Shown here piece after piece: positions 35,386-44,052 of a DNA stretch of 64,000 nt (within the stretch, counting starts at the first letter, position 1; every line of letters begins with the position of its first letter). The notes beneath the pieces were generated by a model. It did not search any database. It saw only the letters and a list, made by a program, of their open reading frames with translations, and was not told where the DNA came from. Position numbers and translations under genes: made by a program. The stretch comes from Pacificimonas pallii (GTDB lineage Bacteria; Pseudomonadota; Alphaproteobacteria; Sphingomonadales; Sphingomonadaceae). Location of the stretch: positions 744,001 to 808,000 of the forward strand of contig NZ_JAGSPA010000001.1 of the NCBI RefSeq assembly GCF_019204005.1. Direction: 5' to 3'.

Positions 35386-36720
35386 ATGCCGAAGCTCACG
35401 AAACGCGTCATCGACGCTCTAGAAACTCGAAAAAAGGACTACGTTGTTTGGGATGACGAATTGCCAGGATTTGGCATCCGCGTCTTTGCATCCGGGCGGC
35501 GCAGCTACCTCATTCAGTATCGTGCCAACGGACGATCACGACGCTACACCATCGGCATTCACGGCGTCTGGACACCAGAAACCGCGCGAAGGGAAGCACG
35601 CATCCAACTCGGAAAGGTCGCCCAAGGCGATAACCCAGCCGAAGAGCGCCTTGTAGAGCGCAACGCCATCACAGTTGAAGAACTCTCCGCTCAATACGTC
35701 GATGCAATGCATGCTGGCCTTATTCTAGGCAAGGGCGGGCGACCCAAAAAGCCGGACACGATCTACACAGACATCGGTCGCATCAACGGCCACATCGTTC
35801 CGTTGATCGGCAAACGGCGCGTCCAAGATCTGACGAAGGCCAACGTCACCAAGATGATGAATGATATCATCTCGGGAAAAACCAAGGCAGTGCGAAAGAC
35901 AGCCAAAAAGCGCGGCAAGTCGATCTTGCGAGGTGGACGTGGCACAGCGAGCCGCTGCGTCGGTCTTGTCGGCTCGATGCTCACCTATGCGATCAGCATG
36001 GGCATTATTGAACAGAATGTCGCGCACGGCATTCGCAAACCGAAAGACAGAGTTCGCGACCGCCGATTGAGTAGCTCGGAATTCAAGACACTTGGCGAAA
36101 TTCTCACTAAGGCCGAACAGACAGTCGAGCTCGCACCGACGGTTGCAATCACACGGCTACTGGCCCTCACCGGATGCCGTCGGAGTGAGATCATCAAACT
36201 CAAATGGCGGGAGGTCGATTTCGAACATAGCTGCCTTCGCTTGGCTGACTCGAAGGAAGGCGCATCTGTTCGTCCCGTTGGCCTTCCTGTGATCGAGATA
36301 CTTGAGAAGCGCCGGGAGAAGACGCCCGGTGAGTTCGTCTTTCCTGGTACACGGGGCGCGGAGATATTCGGCAGCTTTCCTAACCATTGGAATAGGATGT
36401 TCAGCAGCTCAGAACTCGCGGACTTCACTGCGCACGTTCTGAGGCACAGTTTCGCAAGTCTGGCCAACGATCTAGGATTCACCGAAAGTACCGTTGCGGC
36501 ACTGGTCGGCCATTCTACGAACTCGGTTACAAGCAAGTACATCCACTCTCTCGACAGTGTTCTGATCACGGCCGCCGATACCGTTGCGGGATATGTCAAA
36601 GGCCTGTTGGAGGGCATGGAGTTCAAGCAAACGGCTCAGATTCTAGACCGCAGGTCTCGTCAAATCGCGATATCCCATTTTATCGACGACGCTCGACTAG
36701 TCGCTGTTGAAGCCAGCTAA
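35386..36720 (+). CDS. int: P4-type tyrosine integrase
   Basis: 444 residues from the ATG at 35386 (GGAAAGG upstream). The N-terminal arm-binding domain (DUF4102 type) reads WDDELPGFGIRVFASGRRSY. The core-binding domain covers about 95-215. The catalytic domain has R265 (TGCRRSEI), K290, H350-x-x-R353 (HVLRHSF), H376 (VGHST) and nucleophile Y385 (KYIHS), all present. Enzymes of this class recombine into tRNA 3' ends, which fits the tRNA-Arg half 180 nt upstream. A perfect hairpin spans its stop codon. Confidence 0.93.
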   Translation: MPKLTKRVIDALETRKKDYVVWDDELPGFGIRVFASGRRSYLIQYRANGRSRRYTIGIHGVWTPETARREARIQLGKVAQGDNPAEERLVERNAITVEELSAQYVDAMHAGLILGKGGRPKKPDTIYTDIGRINGHIVPLIGKRRVQDLTKANVTKMMNDIISGKTKAVRKTAKKRGKSILRGGRGTASRCVGLVGSMLTYAISMGIIEQNVAHGIRKPKDRVRDRRLSSSEFKTLGEILTKAEQTVELAPTVAITRLLALTGCRRSEIIKLKWREVDFEHSCLRLADSKEGASVRPVGLPVIEILEKRREKTPGEFVFPGTRGAEIFGSFPNHWNRMFSSSELADFTAHVLRHSFASLANDLGFTESTVAALVGHSTNSVTSKYIHSLDSVLITAADTVAGYVKGLLEGMEFKQTAQILDRRSRQIAISHFIDDARLVAVEAS

Positions 36721-36735
36721 CTGGCTTCAACAGCG
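36704..36735. terminator. Perfect 14-bp hairpin spanning the integrase stop codon
   Basis: GCTGTTGAAGCCAG (36704-36717) and CTGGCTTCAACAGC (36722-36735) pair without mismatch around CTAA. The stop codon is in the loop. There is no T-tract. It lies between the convergent int and DUF6527 genes and could end transcription from both sides or protect mRNA ends. Confidence 0.55.
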
Positions 36736-36793
36736 CACCGCGTCATGCTCACGGAGGACCAACGCCTAGGTCCGCTTGCAGTTCTGCGACGAC

Positions 36794-37252
36794 CTACTTT
36801 CTTGTAAACCAACTGAGACGCTGCCACAGACGGCCGATCAAGGAATGTGTTTCTTGATCGACAGCTGTTGGTTCGTGCGCAATGACATCAACATCGCTTT
36901 GCATTGACGTACCGTAGTGCCTGGCTTTTGCCTTTTGATCGCGCAATCGTTCAGCCGCCACTTGCTCATCCGTCCACGGTCCAGCTTCAATGACGCGCCC
37001 TCGCTTGATCACGTAGTGCGACCGGCAGTCTAATGTCCAGTTCCCAATGGATGGGTTTAACGATACCGTTTCACCGTCGAAAATCATTTTCCAATCAGTC
37101 GGTGTGAACGGCGTAACAACCTCCTCTCCGCATCCGCAGCAACAGCTGTGAGCGGCCGTTCCATATTCCATCGAGACGTATAAGATACCTGGTTTGACCT
37201 TTTCTGGAATATGTTCAACAAAGGCGTGTTCTAGTAGCTCATGCCGCATCAT
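36794..37252 (-). CDS. DUF6527-family cysteine-rich protein of ubiquitin-like operon
   Basis: 152 residues. HSCCCGCGEEVVTP and TLDCRSHYVI suggest a zinc site made of clustered cysteines plus a distal Cys/His, the pattern I associate with DUF6527. That family is repeatedly found beside ThiF/E1 and multi-ubiquitin genes. Biochemical role is unknown to me. The start overlaps the E1 stop by 4 nt (ATGA), so the two are translationally coupled. It is the last gene of the minus-strand array. Confidence 0.75.
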   Translation of the reverse strand: MMRHELLEHAFVEHIPEKVKPGILYVSMEYGTAAHSCCCGCGEEVVTPFTPTDWKMIFDGETVSLNPSIGNWTLDCRSHYVIKRGRVIEAGPWTDEQVAAERLRDQKAKARHYGTSMQSDVDVIAHEPTAVDQETHSLIGRLWQRLSWFTRK

Positions 37253-38424
37253 TTTGTGTCACCATTCAGCAGCATGTTGCCATCCGTGGTGTATGTGCAG
37301 TGGTGCTCCTGCTCCAAGTCTCGGTAAAAGCCGCGGAGTTTCTTCCACTTCACGACAGCAAGCACCGCATTCAGCGCGTTTAAGTCTGCAACCTGAATAT
37401 TCGAAGAATAGAGGTCCTTTTCCCCGCCCCCAGAAAAAGACACGCGGCCATTGTGAACGTGATCCCGCATGTCAGGCGTGCTCGTCGTTACGCGGAGAAT
37501 ACCACCAAGTGAGCCTTCATCGAGTTCAAGACCCATGCCGACATCGATGAACGATGCGCCTATAGCTTCCAGTTTCTCGACAACTAGTCGCTTTTCTTCG
37601 CCAGCATCCATCGACAGAAAAGCAAATGTTACGCCGTCGAGCTTGTCCAAATTGGTTGCGCTCATGGCTTCGTCGCAGGCGATGATGCCACGGTGCATCT
37701 TGGAATAGGCTGCTTCAAAGTAGTCAACTTTTTTGGATACTTCCCGCAACTCCTCAATGGATGCGGCTCCGGGCGCACGAAACGCGTTGTGCTGAAGAAA
37801 CTCATCTGAATCGAACAACCTGATCTCAGAGACCGGGGTTTTCGCAACCAAGTCCAAAATGTAACCACCCGTTCCTCCTAAACCAACAATCGCAACGACA
37901 TCAGACTTCAGAAGATCGGACAGCGCGCCGATACCAACCCGATCAGAAGCAGTTTCAGTGTAGTTGAAAATGCTTTCTTCTTCCGCTTCCGGTTCTTTCA
38001 TCGTTCTCGGGGTGGCGTGACCGTCCACAACCTCTGCAGGACCGGAGAGAATTGCCGCATATGTCGTCATCTTGTGAAAATAGTCGACATACCCGCCCTC
38101 TGGTTTGCTTGAGAATGAGTGCTTCGCAGCCAGACCGTTCCCGAGGTCAGTGTCACGGCTCTGATGCCGGATTGGTTCGATCGGGCGGCCGTCTGCCGTA
38201 CAAGGATATTCACCATCAAAGTGAATGACATGTGTGTCTGGCCGACGGGTCTGATCCCCAGCCAATGTCAGACTGGAGATCAGTGTGCCGCTGCGAACCT
38301 CACGGCTCTTGTCGACATACGGGACGTTGCGCATCACCAGAAAACCGCCCACAACTTGCACAAGGTAACCTTCATTTCGCAGGCGCTTAAGATCGTCATT
38401 AAGACTGAACAGTGCGTGTGACAT
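37249..38424 (-). CDS. ThiF/E1-like adenylyltransferase with N-terminal DUF6791-type region
   Basis: 391 residues from the ATG at 38424 (GAAGGGGA upstream), overlapping the multi-ubiquitin gene by 26 nt. Residues about 10-160 form an unusual N-terminal region of the kind labelled DUF6791. The ThiF adenylation domain starts near 165, with VGLGGTGGY (181-188), LFDSDEFLQHNAFR for ATP-Mg binding, and a later LSMDAGEEK. Its expected role is to activate the C-terminus of the ubiquitin-like partner as an adenylate. No separate E2 or JAB deubiquitinase gene is present nearby. Whether the N-terminal region supplies an E2-like function is speculation. Confidence 0.82.
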   Translation of the reverse strand: MSHALFSLNDDLKRLRNEGYLVQVVGGFLVMRNVPYVDKSREVRSGTLISSLTLAGDQTRRPDTHVIHFDGEYPCTADGRPIEPIRHQSRDTDLGNGLAAKHSFSSKPEGGYVDYFHKMTTYAAILSGPAEVVDGHATPRTMKEPEAEEESIFNYTETASDRVGIGALSDLLKSDVVAIVGLGGTGGYILDLVAKTPVSEIRLFDSDEFLQHNAFRAPGAASIEELREVSKKVDYFEAAYSKMHRGIIACDEAMSATNLDKLDGVTFAFLSMDAGEEKRLVVEKLEAIGASFIDVGMGLELDEGSLGGILRVTTSTPDMRDHVHNGRVSFSGGGEKDLYSSNIQVADLNALNAVLAVVKWKKLRGFYRDLEQEHHCTYTTDGNMLLNGDTK

Positions 38425-39154
38425 TGAATACAGTCCCCTTCTTTTTGATTTTGACAGAACCACCCGCAGCAAGTTCACCCGCGTGTGGCTTCGAAGCGGC
38501 GTGCCGGAACGTCATCGAAAAAATGACATTCGGGTCGTGCGCGCCGGGAAAAGCCAGTTTCACAACTTCTTCAAAAGTCACGTGACGGTCTTCGACCTCA
38601 CGGGGGCGCGAGTTCACGACAATGATGCAAGTCGCATCAGGGCGCGGCGCAGTGATGAACCGTTCGATCCCAGGCTCGTTCAGATCCATCAAATCATCTG
38701 GTTCCACGAGCTGATCTGTCCCGCCCCGTTTCTGGAGGAAAACAGCCTCGTCATCGTCAACCTCGGCAAGCTTGTAGAGCGCAGCTCCGGCGATGGCAGG
38801 CTTGCCCCACTCGATCTGCCGATTATCGAGGGTCAGTTTGTAATCGCGATCCGTCTGGAACGCGACAAACCGCTCGGCACCCCGCGCCCGAAGGTCGAAA
38901 GGTTCATCAAGCCGAATATCCTCGAAATCACCGGAGGCGAGGATGGCAAACAGACTGAAATTGTCATCCGGATTGCACCCCGCCGCGGCGAGAATCTGCC
39001 GACCAAGGGGAACGGGATCCGGAACTTCCAATTTCCGGAATTTCAGGCCGTCGAGCGCGAAGCGGATACGATAGGCCCGCGCCTTGTGCAGCGGGCGATC
39101 TTCGCGCAGTGCATCAGAAAGATCGTCATGATCAGGAATGTCGTCGAGAGTCAT
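38399..39154 (-). CDS. Multi-ubiquitin protein with three beta-grasp domains
   Basis: 251 residues from the ATG at 39154 (AAGGA ten nt upstream). An in-frame extension to 39187 is less likely. Three Multiubiquitin-type repeats can be aligned: 27-101 (YRIRFALDGLKFRKLEV to GAERFVAF), 103-169 (DYKLTLDNRQIEWG to GIERFITA) and 175-249 (CIIVVNSRPREVEDR to FNVTRT). The C-terminus ends VTRTVQS, without a Gly-Gly tail, so conjugation through a ubiquitin-like diglycine would need processing or a different chemistry. It directly precedes the E1 gene. It is known from genomic surveys as part of bacterial ubiquitin-like operons, and anti-phage function has been shown for relatives of such systems. Confidence 0.85.
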   Translation of the reverse strand: MTLDDIPDHDDLSDALREDRPLHKARAYRIRFALDGLKFRKLEVPDPVPLGRQILAAAGCNPDDNFSLFAILASGDFEDIRLDEPFDLRARGAERFVAFQTDRDYKLTLDNRQIEWGKPAIAGAALYKLAEVDDDEAVFLQKRGGTDQLVEPDDLMDLNEPGIERFITAPRPDATCIIVVNSRPREVEDRHVTFEEVVKLAFPGAHDPNVIFSMTFRHAASKPHAGELAAGGSVKIKKKGTVFNVTRTVQS

Positions 39155-39236
39155 CTTGTTTTGGTCCTTAGCTTGTGCCGGACCCATGCCCGGCTTCTAA
39201 GGGGTCAATCGAAGTGACTTTCCGCGACCGGTAAAT

Positions 39237-42200
39237 TTAGTCGAATTTTTTTTCTAATGTGCCGTCAGGTGTGGGGCCGCACACGAAAAAAGCCGGGCAT
39301 CCGGGGCAAACCCGCGCCGATGGCTTGGCAGGAAAGCGCCCGGAACGAATATCTTGAAGATGACTAGTCAGTTTGTCGCGACGGGTTCCCAACTTTTTTT
39401 CCGTCATGTCCATCGGCCGGGTTGTTTCGTCAGATAAATGAAGAAACTCAATGTGAGCTCCTGGAAATGCCTGCCGGGCTGCCAGCAAGAACGCCGCTGT
39501 TCCGACATCATCTGTTTCCGACTTTCGAAAATGGCCAGTCTGAACCTTCCTTACTGCGCGACTTCCGTCTGCTCTCAAAAGGATATCGTCAGGCTCAATT
39601 ACGAGCTCCTCATCTCCCAGTTGAACCTTCACGGCCGTCGGCGTTTCGGGAGTGTGATCACCGCGCGTCGAGAGGAAAAACGAAATCATCGCAACCGCAT
39701 AATCCGTGTACTCTCGAACATACCCATTCTCTGAAAGGTCGTGGATCGAAAAAGCCTTCGCGACCTGTCCTCGAAGGTCAGCCTCAGAAGAAACTATGGC
39801 GGTGCCTGCGATCACCTCTTTCACAACAACCCGCACGGCTTCGTGCATTTGCATGAACGGTGTAGCAGTGCGGCGCCCACCCACCTGCAAAACATGCGTA
39901 TAGAAAAACCGTCGCGGACAGCGTTCGTAAAGCGAAAGCTGTGCACCGCTGAAACGGACACGCCCACTGACCTGAAGCAAGACATCGGCCATCTCTGGGG
40001 CGGCAGGCAACTTGCCTTCGGGTTGCACGGCCTCATGATCAATTCTGCTTCCAAGCCGATCAAGGAAGCTGGATAGATTTCGCTTGCTGCCGTTTGACTT
40101 CTGTGTCGGCGCATAAATTAGAAGCCTGTCGCGTGCCCGAGACATAGCAACGTAAAAAAGGCACTCTTGCTCTTCCGCCTGACCGGATCGAAACGCCTCC
40201 AAAGCGCTTTCTGTCGTCCCTTCCACCATACCATCCGGTGGCGGACAGGGTGGAGGCGGAGGCTTCCTTGGGATCGTATCTGCATTCAAGCCCGGCAAAT
40301 GAACTGTCTCAAATTCGAGGCCTTTGGCCCCATGAATAGTCATCAACCGGACCGCATCGATACCTTGGGCAGCCAACGGCAATTGTCTTAGGTCACGATC
40401 ATCGCCCAGACGAACCAATCTACGTACTCGATCCAGCAGCCGCTTGATGGGCCGCCCTTGTCCTGTTGGCTGACTTCTCAGAAAGTTCAGAAACTGCCAA
40501 ATGGCAATTCCCTGTGTACGGTGACCGATCACCTCAGAATTACTCAAACGCGCAGCAAGCCTAGTGCGGTCCAACAATAGGTGCGCAATCACCGACCAAG
40601 GTTCCGATGTATCATCGAAACCATCGAATGCAGCTTTGAGATTGGCCAAACTCGATTGGCCGCGGTCCGACAGAGAGGTCATCAAATTGGTATTTTCTAG
40701 CCAGTTCTTAGGGCTGCCGTCAGAAGACCGCAGGTGCTGGTAGACTTTGCCCACATCATCGATCGGCATTTTAAAATCATCGATACAAGCGACCCGGACC
40801 AACCCCATTGCCCTCCTGTCGCTCAGAATAGTGAGCAACGACATAAGATCTTTGATTTCTGGGCGTTCGAACAAGCTTCCCAAAAACAAAACCGGCACAC
40901 CGAGACGCTCGAGGTTCTGTCCGATTTCCGAGAGCTTTTCATTGCCAGTGCACAGCACCGCCTGCTCACGAAAAGCGCAACCCCCACGATGGCGCTCTTG
41001 GATAGCCTCAGCGATGGCGACGATCTGGTCCGGAGCTTGTGCGACCTTACGCACCGCCGGACGAAAACCACCCGATCCGCGCACTGCCTCAAGACCGCTA
41101 TCGGTATCTCCTACAATCATGTCGGTCGCAAAATGGGAGAAGGTATCTACGATCTCTTTCACTGATCTGTAGTTCTTCTTCAAACGGCCCCGTTCGCCGC
41201 CTGGAAAATCTCTGGCCCCAAAACGCGCCATGTTAAATGATGATGCGCCTCTGAATCGATAAATCGACTGCTTTGCATCGCCGACGGCCCACAAGTTGTG
41301 GCCATCAGGACTCAATGCCGCGAGAAGCCGGACACTACTTCGATTCACATCCTGATACTCATCGACCAAGATGTGGTCGTATTGGGATCGAAGATGCTCA
41401 CAAATGTCAGGGCGGCTCTCCACCAGTCGAACAGGCATGGAAACAAGGTCGCCAAAATCAACGCAGTGAGCGTCAGCTTTTAGCCGTTCATATGCTTGAT
41501 AAGCGCGGGCCACTTCCAAAGCCTTCGCCGCAGCAATTTTTTGGTCCTCTGTTTCCGCGGATGTGGCCATTGCCTCTGCCAAGCTGGCGTAGCGCAGCGG
41601 ATCTACCACTTCGTCCTTGGCTCTGGAAATCGCCTGAAGAATATCGGAAATGATCTGTGTGGGATCATAAAGGTCCCGGTAATGAGCGAGGTCAAGCCGG
41701 GGAAATTCTTCCTCAAGTAACTCGACCGCCTCAATCCTATCCATCATTCGTGGGTCTGTCGGAAGACCAAGTTCGCCATGGAAGCGTCGGATAATGTCTA
41801 GGCCAAAAGCATGAAACGTTCCGATCCACATCGCGGTCGCCGCCGAACTGTGCTTGCGCGCAATTCGATCCGCCATTTCGCCTGCCGCCTTATTTGAAAA
41901 CGTCAGCAACAATATGCGACGCGGATCGACGCCTTCTTCTAAGAGTGCATCAACGCGCGCCACGAGCGTTTGTGTCTTTCCCGTTCCAGGCCCCGCTTCC
42001 AAAAGATAGGCATTCCCCCGATGTGCCGCAGCTGTCGCCTGAAGAGCATTAGGAGTCCGCTCCACAGATTCAGCCTCAACCTCCGGAACAACTTCGGGTA
42101 GGAGTAACGCGTCGAACAGTTGTTGGGCGACGACGTCGAATGGTGCATCGAACCGTTGAGCAATTTCCGACGCACTCAATTCCAATTCAACATGCAGGTT

Positions 42201-42695
42201 TCTGACAACAGCGCGTGGGAGAAGAAATTCGCGGGCGAAGAGGTCCATTTGAACTTCACGACGTTGCCTGCGTCCGTAGTCAACGACACGTTCCATTCCA
42301 ATCGGAGATGGCTCCGCAGCGCGCGCAGGGTCAACTTCGCTTGTCGGTTCACCTTCCACCCCGTCGCCAAGTTCCAAATGACCAATCTCATGAGCGACCA
42401 GAAAAGCCTTGTCGAACATGGTGCCCGTATTCTCATGCAAGACCAATCGATCCGCATGTATGACCGTTGCCCGGCTACCTTCGAGCAGAGGAGAACCAGC
42501 CGATGTTTCTTCAACATCAAATCCGCGCCGATTGGCCTCGGCGATCGCGAACTCATAGGGTTGCACAGGATCATGTCCATTCGCTACCGCGCTCTGGTGC
42601 AGTTGAGTTGCAACTTGTCTTGCGAGTTCTACGCCGTCCACGTCAGTCGTCCGGGTCCATAAGCTCTGCGCGCCGCGCATCTGGCACACCGGCAT
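39237..42695 (-). CDS. ImmA/IrrE peptidase domain fused to UvrD-type helicase with Fe-S nuclease-like C-terminus
   Basis: 1152 residues from the ATG at 42695. A GTG at 42641, right after the upstream stop, is an alternative. Residues about 20-180 form a zinc peptidase of ImmA/IrrE type (AHEIGHLELGD, HExxH at 102-106). The UvrD/Rep superfamily 1 helicase has Walker A EAGPGTGKT (233-241), VDEYQDVNRSS, GDAKQSIYRFRGA and VRLMTIHGAKGLEFE. The end resembles a RecB/AddB-like domain: YERCPRRFFY near 945 and CPGCPAFFVCG at 1130-1140 give four cysteines for an iron-sulfur cluster. The expected PD-(D/E)XK signature is replaced by IEPDDILL...VRKVQTG, so nuclease activity is doubtful. It is encoded behind a sigma factor and a small protein with overlapping frames. 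Confidence 0.85.
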   Translation of the reverse strand: MPVCQMRGAQSLWTRTTDVDGVELARQVATQLHQSAVANGHDPVQPYEFAIAEANRRGFDVEETSAGSPLLEGSRATVIHADRLVLHENTGTMFDKAFLVAHEIGHLELGDGVEGEPTSEVDPARAAEPSPIGMERVVDYGRRQRREVQMDLFAREFLLPRAVVRNLHVELELSASEIAQRFDAPFDVVAQQLFDALLLPEVVPEVEAESVERTPNALQATAAAHRGNAYLLEAGPGTGKTQTLVARVDALLEEGVDPRRILLLTFSNKAAGEMADRIARKHSSAATAMWIGTFHAFGLDIIRRFHGELGLPTDPRMMDRIEAVELLEEEFPRLDLAHYRDLYDPTQIISDILQAISRAKDEVVDPLRYASLAEAMATSAETEDQKIAAAKALEVARAYQAYERLKADAHCVDFGDLVSMPVRLVESRPDICEHLRSQYDHILVDEYQDVNRSSVRLLAALSPDGHNLWAVGDAKQSIYRFRGASSFNMARFGARDFPGGERGRLKKNYRSVKEIVDTFSHFATDMIVGDTDSGLEAVRGSGGFRPAVRKVAQAPDQIVAIAEAIQERHRGGCAFREQAVLCTGNEKLSEIGQNLERLGVPVLFLGSLFERPEIKDLMSLLTILSDRRAMGLVRVACIDDFKMPIDDVGKVYQHLRSSDGSPKNWLENTNLMTSLSDRGQSSLANLKAAFDGFDDTSEPWSVIAHLLLDRTRLAARLSNSEVIGHRTQGIAIWQFLNFLRSQPTGQGRPIKRLLDRVRRLVRLGDDRDLRQLPLAAQGIDAVRLMTIHGAKGLEFETVHLPGLNADTIPRKPPPPPCPPPDGMVEGTTESALEAFRSGQAEEQECLFYVAMSRARDRLLIYAPTQKSNGSKRNLSSFLDRLGSRIDHEAVQPEGKLPAAPEMADVLLQVSGRVRFSGAQLSLYERCPRRFFYTHVLQVGGRRTATPFMQMHEAVRVVVKEVIAGTAIVSSEADLRGQVAKAFSIHDLSENGYVREYTDYAVAMISFFLSTRGDHTPETPTAVKVQLGDEELVIEPDDILLRADGSRAVRKVQTGHFRKSETDDVGTAAFLLAARQAFPGAHIEFLHLSDETTRPMDMTEKKLGTRRDKLTSHLQDIRSGRFPAKPSARVCPGCPAFFVCGPTPDGTLEKKFD

Positions 42696-43224
42696 CGATT
42701 AGGAGCTGCTCGAAAGAAACTTTGTTCGCGATCTGCGGTTTCGCATCAGATTTATAGCTGCGAGCCAGTCCTGAGTCCGATGAAACTGATAGACTTTGGG
42801 TGAGGGTCGCAGCCGCTAACTGAATGGCATCTGCAAATTTCGAAAGGAAAGGTCTCGGAACTGTCTCGACATCAACGCGTCGTTCTTTGAACGCAGTGAT
42901 GACCTGCCTTGGAACATCGAGCGTTTTTGCTAGATGCCGCGATTGATCAACAGATAAGACCGCCAGCGGATCTGTCGCGGCTTTCGTTTCCAATGGGGCG
43001 AACCCTCGCCAAGCATCATCGATGAGTCGACTTTCGGACGCCGTGAGCGGTCCAGGGTCGCTCTCAGAACTTCGAGAGAGCTCTCTCGCCAGGTCGATCA
43101 ACTCATTGGCATATTCAGGGTAGTCTTGCAGATATCGCTCAATCGTCGACCGATTGTGTTGAGGTTCGACGGCCAATGCATCGAGCACATCTTCCCTAGA
43201 TGGTCGGTTTTTTCCGGCGCTCAC
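42643..43224 (-). CDS. Small protein linking sigma factor and helicase genes
   Basis: 193 residues. No named family is recognised. Residues about 100-150 (VDQSRHLAKTLDVPRQVITAFKERRVDVETVPRPF) look like an XRE/antitoxin-type helix-turn-helix, which often partners ImmA/IrrE peptidases as the cleaved repressor. The start overlaps the sigma-factor stop (ATGA) and the end overlaps the helicase frame by 53 nt. Both position and fold suggest it is an anti-sigma factor or repressor controlled by the adjacent peptidase domain. This is inference. Confidence 0.65.
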   Translation of the reverse strand: MSAGKNRPSREDVLDALAVEPQHNRSTIERYLQDYPEYANELIDLARELSRSSESDPGPLTASESRLIDDAWRGFAPLETKAATDPLAVLSVDQSRHLAKTLDVPRQVITAFKERRVDVETVPRPFLSKFADAIQLAAATLTQSLSVSSDSGLARSYKSDAKPQIANKVSFEQLLIDAGVPDARRAELMDPDD

Positions 43225-44024
43225 TGGTCATCTCCACTCAGAGCTTCCCGCAACGCTGCAAAAGCCTTGTTGCGATGAGTCCTGATGGTCTTTTCCGACT
43301 TTCCTAGAGCCTTTGCGATTGTGACTGTGTCAGGGTCTTTTGAGTCTATCGGAATTCCTTCTCTCAGCATCTGGATGATCCTCATTTGTTCTTTTGGTAA
43401 AGTGTCAATCGCCGCTTCCCACCGAGACCGGTAATCCGGATCGTCGATTTCTGGCGCTTCGGTCAGATCAAAACTTCCTGCGGCACGTTCGACTTCCTCG
43501 GAAAGTTCGCCTGTTTCCGTGTCATATTCGAGCGCTGCAGATCGGTTTTCCTCCCGCCAAGCCTGCTCTTGTGCGTCTCGCCGTAAGCTAGCCAAAGCTC
43601 CATCAAAGCGTACCTCAAAGTAATCCAGCTTGTCTGAACCGGATGTACGATCCAGAGACAATAGCTCCACAAATCGGCCAAAAACCCTGTCGCGAATGGC
43701 TAGATTTGTGAGCGACGCTGTCTTACCCCCGCTGACACCTTCACGTGGAAGCGCTCTCAGCACCCTCTCGGCAAGAATCCTGAAAAGCCGCTCAAACCAC
43801 GCTTCGGTATTGTCTTCTCGGCTGTTCCGAATGAAGTACATCAAGCACTCGCTTGGCACATAGTTCGGATCATTTCTCCTCGACACTGAGGCACGCTCGA
43901 TCAGCTCATCCCGCGACATTGCGCATAACTCACACAATCGCGCCTCAGTTTTCGGATCGCGCGTATACAGCTCCCCTGTCAATCGCCGTTTGGTCAGCGG
44001 TCTGATCTGAATGCTCTCTAACAT
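43221..44024 (-). CDS. Sigma-70-like factor with region 4 helix-turn-helix
   Basis: 267 residues. The C-terminus, about 205-262, is a sigma region 4: AAIDTLPKEQMRIIQMLREG, IAKALGKSEKTIRTHRNKAFAALREAL. The N-terminal 200 residues are helical, with a region-2-like stretch only weakly recognisable (FVELLSLDRTS, DYFEVRFDGALASLRRDA). It is probably an ECF-like or divergent sigma factor. It starts 28 nt after the AbiEii stop and is coupled to the next gene. It could drive this operon itself when released from a partner. Confidence 0.7.
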   Translation of the reverse strand: MLESIQIRPLTKRRLTGELYTRDPKTEARLCELCAMSRDELIERASVSRRNDPNYVPSECLMYFIRNSREDNTEAWFERLFRILAERVLRALPREGVSGGKTASLTNLAIRDRVFGRFVELLSLDRTSGSDKLDYFEVRFDGALASLRRDAQEQAWREENRSAALEYDTETGELSEEVERAAGSFDLTEAPEIDDPDYRSRWEAAIDTLPKEQMRIIQMLREGIPIDSKDPDTVTIAKALGKSEKTIRTHRNKAFAALREALSGDDQ

Positions 44025-44052
44025 TTATGTCCTTTGATGTGCGCCAACCTGG

